Part shown: positions 1-7,392 of the stretch, piece by piece | Layout of the letters: each line of letters opens with the position of its first letter | Numbering within the stretch: position 1 is the first letter of the stretch | Assembly (NCBI GenBank): GCA_964392615.1 | Contig: CAYMRB010000371.1 | Location: 1-10,179, forward strand | DNA: 10,179 bases | DNA from: CAYMRB01 sp964392615 | GTDB taxonomy: Bacteria; Planctomycetota; UBA8108 | Direction of reading: 5' to 3' | Notes under the pieces: model-generated | What the model was told of the DNA's origin: nothing | Database searches by the model: none | Seen by the model: only the letters and a program-made list of their open reading frames with translations | Program-made: the position numbers and the translations under genes

Positions 1-2
1 TC

Positions 3-1790
3 GTCCCGGTGTCGCGGCGTCGGGAGCCGCGCGGCAGCGCGCCGAAGCCTGCGGCCGTGCAGGAGAACGTCGGCGCGGACAAGCCCGCGGTGCAGGCCCC
101 GGCCGCGATCCGCGCGCGCATCGAGAGGTCGCTCGTCGTCCTCGAGCTGAAGAACGCAGCAGGGCGGCCGCTGCGCGAGATCCGGGCGGTCGTCGTCAGC
201 GCGGACGGCGTCGTGATCTGTCGCTTCACTCCGCTGCTCGGAGCGCACGGCGGCGATTGTCGTATCGTCGATCCGACGGCGCGATCGGAGCGCCTGCCGA
301 TCGCGGGCATCGTCGCGTGGGACATCGAGAGGGACCTCGCCGTCGTGCGCACGCAGCGGCCGCGGTCGCCGCTCGAGGCCGTGTCGATTCACGGCGCCGA
401 GCCCGACGTGGAGACTGGCGACGCGGAGGAGATCGTCACGGAGCTCGAGGTCGACGATCGCGTCTACGCGTTCAGCGGGCACCGCTTGCGCGAGAGCGCG
501 GTCTCGGATCCGTTCTTCCAGACGGTCGGCGGGCGCACCGGCGTGCGGCTCGCCGCGGTGCCGCCGGTGGTTCCGGAGACGTTTCTCGCCGTGGACGCGT
601 TCGGCCGCCTCATCGGTCTCTGCCGGCCGCTGGTCGCCGGGTCGATCGTCGACGGGGGAGCCGCGGCCGTCACCGGGCGATCGCATCGCGTGTTCGTCGA
701 CCGGGCCGTCGCGGTTGCGGCGTCCATCGAATTGCCCGTCACGACGACATTGCGCGAGAACACGCTGCGCTTCTGGGAGGGGACATTCGCCGACCTGAAC
801 GCGCGAGCCAGGCGGGAGTACGCGGCGAAGCGCTGGGGTGCGGCGATCGCGCTCCTCCTGCAAGCGATCGAGCGCGCGCAAGTCGAAGGCGTCGACGACG
901 AGGCGCGTCTGGCGGAGATCGATCGGCTCCTGCGCGAGGCCTACATCGCCGAGGGGCAGCGACTGACGACGGCGAACCGCTTCTCGGAGGCCGCCGAGAT
1001 CGCCGCGGCCGGCCTCGAGGCGTTTCCCGACGACGTGTCGCTATGGCATTTGCTCGCCAACGCGCGACTCGAGCTGCGGCTGTGGCCGGAGAGCATCGAG
1101 GCGCTCTTGCGGATCCGTGAGCTCGAGGGGCCCGGCCGCGTCGACGAGCCGCTGGTGATGGCGTACCTCGAGCTGGTCGACGGCGCGCGCAAGGCGCAGG
1201 ACGACGCGCGCATGGAGACAGCGCTGATCGAGGCCATCGACAACGTGCCCGGCTCCGGTATCCTGCACTTCGCGCTCGGCAAGCTGTACGCGGAGTGGGA
1301 GGCGCACGACGACGCGATCCGGCTGCTCGAGGAGGCGCGGCGCCTCGATTCGAGCCTGGCCGATCAGGCCGACGTGCTGCTCGGGAAGATCGACGACGTG
1401 CTCAAAATGCGCGACGCGGTCGTCATCGCGATTCCGCCCGGCTCGAGCACGATCCGCACGCCGGCCCGCGTCGACGGTCGGATCGACGTGTCGTTCATCG
1501 TCGACACCGGCGCGACGTACACGGCGCTGCCCGAGCGGATCGTCAAGAGCCTCGGCTACGACCTCAAGCGGGCCGAGCAGGTCTCGGTCAAGACGGCCGC
1601 CGGACACGTCCGCGTGCGCCGGATCCAGCTGCGCTCGCTCGACTTGCAGGGCTACGTCGTGCGCAACCTCGACGCGCTCGTCTTGCCGAAGAGCGCCGGC
1701 GACGTGAGCCTGCTCGGGCTCAACTTCCTGAACTTCTTCCGCTACGAGGTGGACGCGAAGCGGGGGGAGTTCCGGCTGGAGCGGCAGTAG
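3..1790 (+). CDS. Degenerate trypsin-like / TPR / retropepsin-like aspartic protease fusion (5' partial)
   Basis: The frame is open to the left edge. A GTG at 9 is possible, but no ribosome-binding site or signal peptide is visible, so the true start is probably upstream. Residues below count from that GTG. Residues 36-235 resemble a trypsin/HtrA fold: a SADGVVI strand, then DIERDLAVVR at 105-114, where D109 matches the catalytic Asp, and AFGRLIGL late in the domain. The His position reads CRFTPLL and no GxSGG precedes AFGRLIGL, so this part looks like a pseudoprotease. Residues about 255-470 are alanine- and leucine-rich helical pairs of TPR type. Residues 475-593 form a single-domain aspartic protease: FIVDTGATYTALP with D499-T500-G501, and the closing signature LLGLNFLNFFRYEVD. 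Such domains work as dimers, so this part could be active. Role inferred: envelope proteolysis, with the TPRs or pseudoprotease recruiting substrate. The stop lies inside the convergent neighbour. Domain calls for the aspartic protease and TPRs are firm; the trypsin-like call is moderate. Confidence 0.88.
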   Translation, partial: VPVSRRREPRGSAPKPAAVQENVGADKPAVQAPAAIRARIERSLVVLELKNAAGRPLREIRAVVVSADGVVICRFTPLLGAHGGDCRIVDPTARSERLPIAGIVAWDIERDLAVVRTQRPRSPLEAVSIHGAEPDVETGDAEEIVTELEVDDRVYAFSGHRLRESAVSDPFFQTVGGRTGVRLAAVPPVVPETFLAVDAFGRLIGLCRPLVAGSIVDGGAAAVTGRSHRVFVDRAVAVAASIELPVTTTLRENTLRFWEGTFADLNARARREYAAKRWGAAIALLLQAIERAQVEGVDDEARLAEIDRLLREAYIAEGQRLTTANRFSEAAEIAAAGLEAFPDDVSLWHLLANARLELRLWPESIEALLRIRELEGPGRVDEPLVMAYLELVDGARKAQDDARMETALIEAIDNVPGSGILHFALGKLYAEWEAHDDAIRLLEEARRLDSSLADQADVLLGKIDDVLKMRDAVVIAIPPGSSTIRTPARVDGRIDVSFIVDTGATYTALPERIVKSLGYDLKRAEQVSVKTAAGHVRVRRIQLRSLDLQGYVVRNLDALVLPKSAGDVSLLGLNFLNFFRYEVDAKRGEFRLERQ

Positions 1791-3750
1791 GCGAGTCGGC
1801 GTCGGCGGGCTGAAGTTGGCGACGCAGCTCGAGCACGCGTCGGCCCTCCGCGCCCTCGGTCTCCGCTGCAGCGAGCGCGTCGCGGGCTTCGTCGAGGTCT
1901 TCGAGGACGGCGCAGGCCCGGGCCCGCATGAGGTACGAGTTGCGAAGTTGCTTCGCGCCTCGAGGCGCGGCGAGGTCGAGCAGCTCGAGCGCGCGTCGAG
2001 CGTTCGGCTTCTCCGGGACGAGGGGATAGAGCAGTGCGCCGGCGCCGGCGAGGTCGTGTCTCGTGTCTCGGCCGTACCACTGGACGATGCGCACGGCGCG
2101 CTCCGGATTCTCCCGAACGCGAACCGCTAGAAGCAGCAGGCGCAGGGGCTGGGCGGATTCGGGGTGGTCCTTCTCGTGTCGGTTGAGGAGCTTCATCGCC
2201 TCGTCGCATCGATCGAGTACGGCCAAGCACCACGCGCGCGACATCGCGATGACGACATCGTTCGCGCCATTCGCCTCGGACGCTGCGTCGACGGATGCGA
2301 GAGCGCGTTGGGCGTCGCCGGTCTCCAGCAGGGCCTCTGCGCGCTGCAGATAGACGTCGGAGGTCGGGTAGATCGAGCGCCCGGTCGAGATCGGCCAGGA
2401 CGGCAGCGACGCGGTCAAGGTGGAGCTGATACGTCGCGTAGGCCCGGTTCAGGAATGCGTTACGGTTCTCCTCGTCGAGCCGGAGCGCTTGGTTCGCGAG
2501 CTCCAGAGCGAGTTCATACCTCTTTTCCCGCAGACGGGTCGCCGAAAGATTGCCCAGCAGGCCCGCCACGAGCTGCTGCTTCGTGCGGTTGCGGAGGTAC
2601 ACGCCCTGCTCGAGCGACGTCGGGGGGATTGCGTGTCCGCAGTGTCCTTCGACGTAGTACGCATCCGACTTCTCCGCGCCTCGTTCGGTCAACTCCAGGT
2701 TCTGCTGCTGGGCGCCGTCGTCGTACCGAACGAAAACGTGATTCGGCGTGAAGACCGGGTACAGAGGCAGGTCGAGCCTCTCGGCCACGGCGATGTAGAG
2801 CGACGCATACCCGAGGCAATTGCCGACATCGCACCTCAGAACGAACGGCAGGAACGAATCCAGCCGCCGCTTCAGCACGTCGTACGGCCGCGCCTTCTGC
2901 TTGCGCAGCAAGAACGCGTTCAGCTCTTGGATCACCGCGCGGGGATCGTTGCGCTCGCCGAGTCGCCGTCGCAGGCCGGTCGCGAGTCGCCACAGCCGTT
3001 CGAGGTGGAACGGTCTGTCTTCCGGCTCGTCGAACAGCAGCGCCGCGCCGGCGAAGTCGAGGTCACTCTCCGCGGTCTGGACGATGTCCTCGAAGGTCTG
3101 GCACGCGAGCTCGCCTCGTCGTTGCGCGCTGCCGAGGTACTCGCGCCGCGCGGTCTCGAAGGACGAGGTCAGGAGCTCGGGATGCTCGGCAAGCCGGCGG
3201 AAGAGATCCTCGTGCGCGGTGATCGAGGCCTGTTCGCCGCCCTCGTCGAGATCGTACGGATAGGGCTCGCACACGCGTCGGCGACGGCCCGGAGACAGAC
3301 GAACGCGTGCTCGGACTCCGCGTTCTTCGCGGGCGGAGCCGTGTGGACGATGTCGTGACTTCTCGGCTCGTAGCGGTCGAACAGGAGCTTCAGAAGCGGC
3401 AGCGCTCCCCGCGGTCCGAGCCCGTCCATCTCGCGGTCGAGCGCGCTCCAGTCCGGGTCCGGGACGACCTCCAGCTCGACGAGCACCGTCTCGGTTCCAT
3501 CGGCCCAGTGGACCGGCGGCAGTCGGTTGACTCGCGGCGGTGCTGCCGCCTGTAGCGACGCGACAATCGCCGCGCCCGCCTCGTCCAGCTCGGCGTAGCG
3601 CGACGCGGGGGCCGGCTCGACGGGCTCGACAGCCTCGACCGCCGCGACAGGGTCGACCGCCGGTTCGTCGACACAGCCGACCACGCTCACGCAGAGCGCG
3701 CCGACGAGAAGACTCCACACGCGGAGCGAATCGCCGCGTTGGTTCGACAT
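1720..3750 (-). pseudogene. SirB1-like transglutaminase/TPR lipoprotein, two frameshifts
   Basis: The ATG at 3750 is preceded by AGGAG six bases upstream. The N-terminus is a lipoprotein signal with lipobox VVGC (Cys26), followed by an acidic Val/Glu/Pro linker. Reading breaks twice. Near 3269-3274 the frame changes; removing one TG from GTGTGC joins ...VADAC to EPYPYDLDEGG.... Near 2368-2374 it returns; adding two bases (such as CT) to GATCTAC gives ALDLYPTSDVYLQR, a good TPR seam. The repaired product is 676 residues, since the changes cancel. The middle matches the SirB1/Transglut_core2 type: GNCLGYASLY with nucleophile-like C311, then TPNHVFVRYDDG with H337, then an NLE strand as the likely third-residue region. 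TPR helices follow to about residue 650, then a low-complexity Pro/Ser/Arg tail. Expected location is periplasmic and membrane-anchored; substrate unknown. The breaks could be assembly errors in an intact gene or real inactivation; the preserved protein-like code on all three segments favours errors or very recent damage. Confidence 0.8.
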
Positions 3751-3756
3751 GCGGAT

Positions 3757-3761
3757 CTCCT
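3757..3761 (-). promoter_or_regulatory. Ribosome-binding site of the transglutaminase-like lipoprotein gene
   Basis: On the minus strand AGGAG lies six bases before the ATG at 3750. It fixes this ATG as the start, even though the same frame is open farther upstream to an ATG at 3915, because the lipoprotein signal peptide begins exactly here. Confidence 0.75.
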
Positions 3762-3830
3762 GGCCACAAACGCGTCGGACCGCCGAGCCGGTGAGGCCCC
3801 TCGAGGACGCCCGCCATTCTCCGCAAAGAC

Positions 3831-3892
3831 ACGCGTCGTTGCAATGGTCCCGAGCGCCCCGGGGCGCCCTCGACGCGTCGATAGTCGTTGCA
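3831..3892. repeat. Cluster of palindromes and short repeats between divergent genes
   Basis: Within about 60 bp lie a perfect 14-bp palindrome (3854-3867), a perfect 10-bp palindrome (3871-3880), an 8-bp inverted pair enclosing the first one, and two copies of GTCGTTGCA whose starts are 49 bp apart. The density and central position suggest an operator or a stable RNA/DNA structure. In a genome this GC-rich, some CG palindromes arise by chance, so function is only possible. Confidence 0.4.
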
Positions 3893-3994
3893 CTCCCACC
3901 GCGCTCGCGTAGCATCGAACGCGGTCGAAGGGTGCCCGAGGGGGCCCGGTCTCGAATCGCTACCGAGAGCGCTCCGCCGCACTGCTCGAACGGA

Positions 3995-4011
3995 GCCGAT
4001 GTGCGATCGGC
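3995..4011 (+). promoter_or_regulatory. Small hairpin in the likely 5' leader of the repeat-protein gene
   Basis: GCCGAT and ATCGGC are perfectly complementary around a five-base loop (GTGCG), 26 bases before the ribosome-binding site. There is no U-run after it, so it is not an intrinsic terminator. It may be a leader structure or chance. Confidence 0.25.
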
Positions 4012-4036
4012 ATTCTCGGGCGAGCCTACTCATCAA

Positions 4037-4043
4037 GAGGGAG
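4037..4043 (+). promoter_or_regulatory. Ribosome-binding site of the repeat-protein gene
   Basis: GAGGGAG sits five bases before the ATG at 4049. It supports this internal ATG over the 100-codon longer open frame, and a clear signal peptide starts right after it. Confidence 0.7.
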
Positions 4044-4048
4044 ATCCC

Positions 4049-7000
4049 ATGCAACGACGCAACGCGAGGGGAAGAGGCGAGCTGCAGGCTGGCTGCTGGT
4101 CGTTCGTACTGGCCCTTCTGACGGTCGCGCCGCTCTCGGCCGACGTCTTCTTCGAAGACGACTTCGAGAACCCGGACTACCTCGACGAGTTCGACGTCGC
4201 TGACGACGAGGCGATCCAGTTCGAGGGCGGCTGGCTGTTTGTCGACGAGAACGATCCCATCGAGGCTTCGACGTGGACCGGGACGAATCCTCTGGGGCGC
4301 GGCAACCCGCTCGGCGAGCACGGCTTCCCGTCGGATGGCCTGTTCCTGATCTCCGACTCCGACTTCGGCGGCGCTGGAGGACTGGAGAACCCGCCCGGGT
4401 CGGGGATGTCACACGACGCGTGGAGCCCCGTGATCGACTGCACGGAGGCCGACGCCGTGTGGCTTCACTTCGACTGCGTCGCCGAGCTCAACAACAACGG
4501 GCAAGCCATCTTCGACGTCGACATCTCCGGTGACGATGGCGTGAGCTGGACCAACGTGTTTCGCCGCGTCGCCCCGGCGCGGACGGCCGAGCCGTTTCCG
4601 GACAACGACAACGCCGACGGATTCATCGGCCGTCTCCACCTCGATCTGACCGAGTGGGCCGCGGGCGAGGAGATTCGCATCCGTTGGCGGCACTTCGAGC
4701 CGAGCTGGGACTGGTGGATCGCGATCGACAATGTCATCGTCGACGATCAACCCGGCCCGCAGGGCGTCGCGGCCGATCCTCCCGAGGGGCGTGCCGTCGT
4801 GTTGATGGCGACCGAGACGTTTTCCGGCGGCATTCCGGACAGCTGGGAGATCCGCTCCGAGATCGATCCTCCGAACGAGGGAACCGAAACCTGGCACACG
4901 ACCGACAAGGGCGGGCGTTACGTGCCCGGGGCCGTAAGCCAGAAGGGTGTCAACCGACTCGGCCATCCGGAGCCGGAACCGAACTTCGCGATCATCGACT
5001 CGGACGCCAACCCGGACCCCGCCGAGAACGAGTACCTGTTGACGCCCAGCATCGACTGCTCCTGCGCCGAGCGAGTGTTTCTGCACCTCAAGGAGGAGGC
5101 GCTGATGTACGGCGGTATGGTCGCGGCGGAGGTCCTCGTCAGCGTCGACGGCGGCGTGGAGTTCGAGCCGGCGCCGCTCTTCACGCACACGGAGGGCATG
5201 CTGACGAACTCCTTCGATGTGGACGAGGAGCCGTTTTACGCCGAGCGCGTGTTCGAGGTGCCCGTCGCGGCACAGGAGAGCGAGGTCGTGTTCGCGTTCC
5301 ACTTCGAGGGGCCCGGCAATCAGTGGTGGTGGGCGGTCGACGACGTGCAGGTGACGGCGGTCGATCTCGATGACGACTGCACGAGCTGCGGTAGCTGCGT
5401 GCAGCGGGGATTCCGCAGCGGCGGCTTCGATCCGGCGACCGGCGAGGTCGCGATGAGCTGGATCGGGCTCGCCGGAGACACGCGGCACGTCGTTCATCGC
5501 GAGGGCGAGGTGATCGCGGAGCTCGAGGGCGACGTCACGACGTTCACGGACAATCCGCCGCCGCTTCCCGACGTCGAGTGCGTCACGTATCGACTGGAGA
5601 GCTTCGCGGGCGACGAACCGTGTACCCAGTGCGAGATCTGCGTGCCGGCCCGCTCGTGTCCGCGCGATCTGCGGTGCTGCTACGATCGGGACACGGGTGA
5701 GGTCGAGCTGAGCTGGACGAACGGCGTCAACGTCGACGGCTCGGCATGGCGTATCCGCCGCGACGGCGTCCCGCTGACGTCGGCGCGTCTGACGGACAGC
5801 AGCTACACCGACACGCGGGCCGATCCGGGACGCCACGAGTACACGCTCGAGCTCCAGGGCGGCAACGCGGCCCAGTGTCCGGACCTGCCGCTCACTTGCA
5901 GCGTCCTCGTTCCGGGCGGCGAGATCCTGTTCTACGACGACTTCAACTGCTACGTCGACGACGGCGACGTGGAGGACACCGGTTGGGCGTTCGTGGAGGA
6001 GAACGACCCGATCGAGGCGTCGGTCTGGACGATCACGAATCCGTTCGAGCGCGCCAACCCGCCGACCGAGGACGGGTCGCCATCGACCGGAGGATTCCTG
6101 ATCTCCGATTCGGACTTCGGCGGCGCGGGTGGCGCCGTCGGCGACACGCCCGGCAGCGGCATGTCGCACGACCTCTGGTCTCCGGAGATCGATTGCTCGG
6201 AGGCGGACAGCGTGTGGGTGCACTTCGACTGCAGCGCGCAGCTCAACAACAACGGCGAGGTGATCTTCGACGTCGACGTGTCGACCGACGACGGCGCGGC
6301 CTGGGTCAACGTCTTCCGGCGCATCGCTCCGGGACGCACCGTGGCGCCGTTCCCGACCGAGGAGAACGTCGACGGCTTCTTCGGCCGCCTGCACATCGAC
6401 GCGACCGCGGCAGCGGCCGGAGAGAGCAGCGTCCGATTCCGGCTGCGTCAGTTCGAGCCGAACTGGGACTGGTGGATTGCGATCGACAATTTCCTGGTCG
6501 ACACCGTGCCGCGCGTCGGGGGCGAGACGATCGTGTTCGAAGAGGACTTCTCGTCCGGAATCGGCGGCGAATGGGAGCTGCGGACGCCCGATCCGTTCGG
6601 ACAGTGGGTCGGGAACGACGAGTGCTTCCTCCTGGGCGACACCGACACGTCGCTGCATCATTTCGGCACCGAGTACGCGGGCGTCTGTGTGCAGGCGGTG
6701 GACGAGTACCTCGTCTCGCCGATCCTCGATCTCGAGGAAGAGGAGACGGTCTGGCTGCACGTGAAATCGGCGATCCACATGGGCGTGACGCCGGCCGAGA
6801 TCCTCTACAGCCTCGACGCGGGCGACACGTTCACGACACTGTTCCGCTACGACCAGCAGAGCCTCTTCGATCCGCTCGAAGATCCGTTCTACGGCGAGTA
6901 CATCTTCGCCGTGCCCGAGGCCGCGGGCGAGTCGGACGTCGCGTTCGCATTCCACTTCGGCGGCGAGGGGGCTCTTGTCGAGGGGTGGTGGGCGATCGAC

Positions 7001-7336
7001 GACGTGATGGTCACGAGCGGCGGTCCGGCGGCCACGGGTGTGGGGCCGTTCGTGCGCGGCGACTGCAATGGCGACGGCCGTACACTCGGTCAGGTTGCCG
7101 ATGCGGTCTTCATGCTCAACTTCAACTTCACCGGCGGTCCGGCGCCGGCGTGTCTCGCAGCGTGCGACGTCAACGGCGACGGCCGGTTCCAGGGAGCGGT
7201 GACGGATGCGATCGCGATTCTGAACTTCAACTTCCTCGGCGGCCCGCCCCCGGTGGCACCGTTCCCGGAATGCGGGACGAGCGACGCGGCGAGCGATTTG
7301 GCGCTCGGATGCGAGACGCCGTTCGATTGCCCGTGA
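4049..7336 (+). CDS. Secreted duplicated beta-sandwich (choice-of-anchor-J/MAM-like) protein with C-terminal dockerin-like module
   Basis: The 1095-residue product starts with an Arg-rich n-region and hydrophobic core FVLALLTVAPLSA, with cleavage likely after A31. Module A1 (32-232) and A2 (about 624-819) are clearly homologous: both contain ENDPIEAS, FLISDSDFGGAGG, GSGMSHD, NNNG and DWWIAIDN. Module B1 (about 247-439) and B2 (about 826-991) are more diverged, sharing EYL(L/V)(T/S)P at the start of the sandwich and WWA(V/I)DDV(Q/M)VT at its end. These endings are typical of choice-of-anchor-J or MAM-like jelly rolls. Between them (444-622) are two FnIII-like units with cysteine clusters (CTSCGSC, CTQCEIC, CC). 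The C-terminus has two calcium-loop repeats, DCNGDGR and DVNGDGR, each followed by a NFNF helix and GGP, as in planctomycetal dockerin-like domains. The protein is strongly acidic. It has no recognisable catalytic domain; I infer a surface, adhesive or scaffold role. It may be co-transcribed with the next gene. Confidence 0.92.
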   Translation: MQRRNARGRGELQAGCWSFVLALLTVAPLSADVFFEDDFENPDYLDEFDVADDEAIQFEGGWLFVDENDPIEASTWTGTNPLGRGNPLGEHGFPSDGLFLISDSDFGGAGGLENPPGSGMSHDAWSPVIDCTEADAVWLHFDCVAELNNNGQAIFDVDISGDDGVSWTNVFRRVAPARTAEPFPDNDNADGFIGRLHLDLTEWAAGEEIRIRWRHFEPSWDWWIAIDNVIVDDQPGPQGVAADPPEGRAVVLMATETFSGGIPDSWEIRSEIDPPNEGTETWHTTDKGGRYVPGAVSQKGVNRLGHPEPEPNFAIIDSDANPDPAENEYLLTPSIDCSCAERVFLHLKEEALMYGGMVAAEVLVSVDGGVEFEPAPLFTHTEGMLTNSFDVDEEPFYAERVFEVPVAAQESEVVFAFHFEGPGNQWWWAVDDVQVTAVDLDDDCTSCGSCVQRGFRSGGFDPATGEVAMSWIGLAGDTRHVVHREGEVIAELEGDVTTFTDNPPPLPDVECVTYRLESFAGDEPCTQCEICVPARSCPRDLRCCYDRDTGEVELSWTNGVNVDGSAWRIRRDGVPLTSARLTDSSYTDTRADPGRHEYTLELQGGNAAQCPDLPLTCSVLVPGGEILFYDDFNCYVDDGDVEDTGWAFVEENDPIEASVWTITNPFERANPPTEDGSPSTGGFLISDSDFGGAGGAVGDTPGSGMSHDLWSPEIDCSEADSVWVHFDCSAQLNNNGEVIFDVDVSTDDGAAWVNVFRRIAPGRTVAPFPTEENVDGFFGRLHIDATAAAAGESSVRFRLRQFEPNWDWWIAIDNFLVDTVPRVGGETIVFEEDFSSGIGGEWELRTPDPFGQWVGNDECFLLGDTDTSLHHFGTEYAGVCVQAVDEYLVSPILDLEEEETVWLHVKSAIHMGVTPAEILYSLDAGDTFTTLFRYDQQSLFDPLEDPFYGEYIFAVPEAAGESDVAFAFHFGGEGALVEGWWAIDDVMVTSGGPAATGVGPFVRGDCNGDGRTLGQVADAVFMLNFNFTGGPAPACLAACDVNGDGRFQGAVTDAIAILNFNFLGGPPPVAPFPECGTSDAASDLALGCETPFDCP
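4144..7020 (+). repeat. Internal A-B ... A'-B' module duplication
   Basis: Segment 4144-4745 corresponds to 5920-6505 (A and A'), and about 4790-5365 to 6525-7020 (B and B'). Matching motifs in A are offset by 1752 bp (GATCTCCGA at 4348 and 6100) and 1758 bp (TGGGACTGG at 4706 and 6464), a two-codon indel. The B-module ending is offset by 1659 bp, so the second copy is shorter. A copies are alike at both DNA and protein level; B copies retain mainly the fold landmarks, which implies unequal divergence after duplication. Confidence 0.8.
7046..7245 (+). other. Dockerin-like paired calcium-loop module
   Basis: Two repeats, each with D-x-N-x-D-G-R at the start of a loop and an Asp at loop position 14 (VADAVFML and VTDAIAIL), then LNFNF and GGP. 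Canonical type I dockerin loops place that Asp at position 12, so both loops carry the same two-residue extension. Cys residues follow the first helix (CLAAC) and the second (ECG). It probably binds calcium; whether it pairs with a cohesin is unknown, and no cohesin is seen in this window. Confidence 0.7.
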
Positions 7337-7392
7337 TATCCTGATCACTCGTGACGATTCCGACCGTCCGTCGACTTCGGAGAGACCTCGAC
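7337..7392 (+). other. Short intergenic gap between two same-strand secreted-protein genes
   Basis: This 56-bp gap has no terminator-like stem with a T-run; only a 4-bp TCAC/GTGA pair (7346-7355). GGAGA at 7379-7383 is nine bases before the next ATG and is that gene's ribosome-binding site. Read-through from the upstream gene is plausible. Confidence 0.55.

Larger units (their letters stand above)
3751..4048. other. Divergent intergenic region with palindromes
   Basis: This 298-bp stretch separates two divergently transcribed secreted-protein genes and should hold both promoters. I found no convincing -35/-10 pair. It contains a perfect 14-bp palindrome GCGCCCCGGGGCGC (3854-3867), a perfect 10-bp palindrome CGACGCGTCG (3871-3880), an ACGCGTCG/CGACGCGT inverted pair (3831-3838 and 3871-3878), and the direct repeat GTCGTTGCA at 3835 and 3884. 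A 6-bp hairpin lies at 3995-4011. Frames crossing the region look non-coding: the plus-strand extension of the downstream gene is Arg/Pro-rich and unlike the mature protein. Confidence 0.6.

Noticed and set aside
2420..3358. Plus-strand frame opposite the lipoprotein gene
   Set aside because: The minus strand encodes a transglutaminase-like core with conserved Cys and His; the plus product is motif-free.
3889..3915. TTGCAC ... TAGCAT as a sigma-70-like promoter
   Set aside because: The -35 matches only three positions, the -10 four of six, and the 15-base spacing is short; too weak in a divergent region this rich in short motifs.
3749..4048. N-terminal extension of 100 codons on the repeat-protein gene
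   Set aside because: The extension is Arg/Pro/Ser-rich and would bury the signal peptide; a good ribosome-binding site precedes the ATG at 4049.
5746..7344. Long plus-strand frame overlapping the repeat-protein gene
   Set aside because: Its product is almost entirely Arg/Gly/Ala/Pro-rich, which is the usual shadow frame of a high-GC gene.
7346..7355. TCAC/GTGA inverted pair as a terminator between the two secreted-protein genes
   Set aside because: The stem is only 4 bp with a two-base loop and no T-run.
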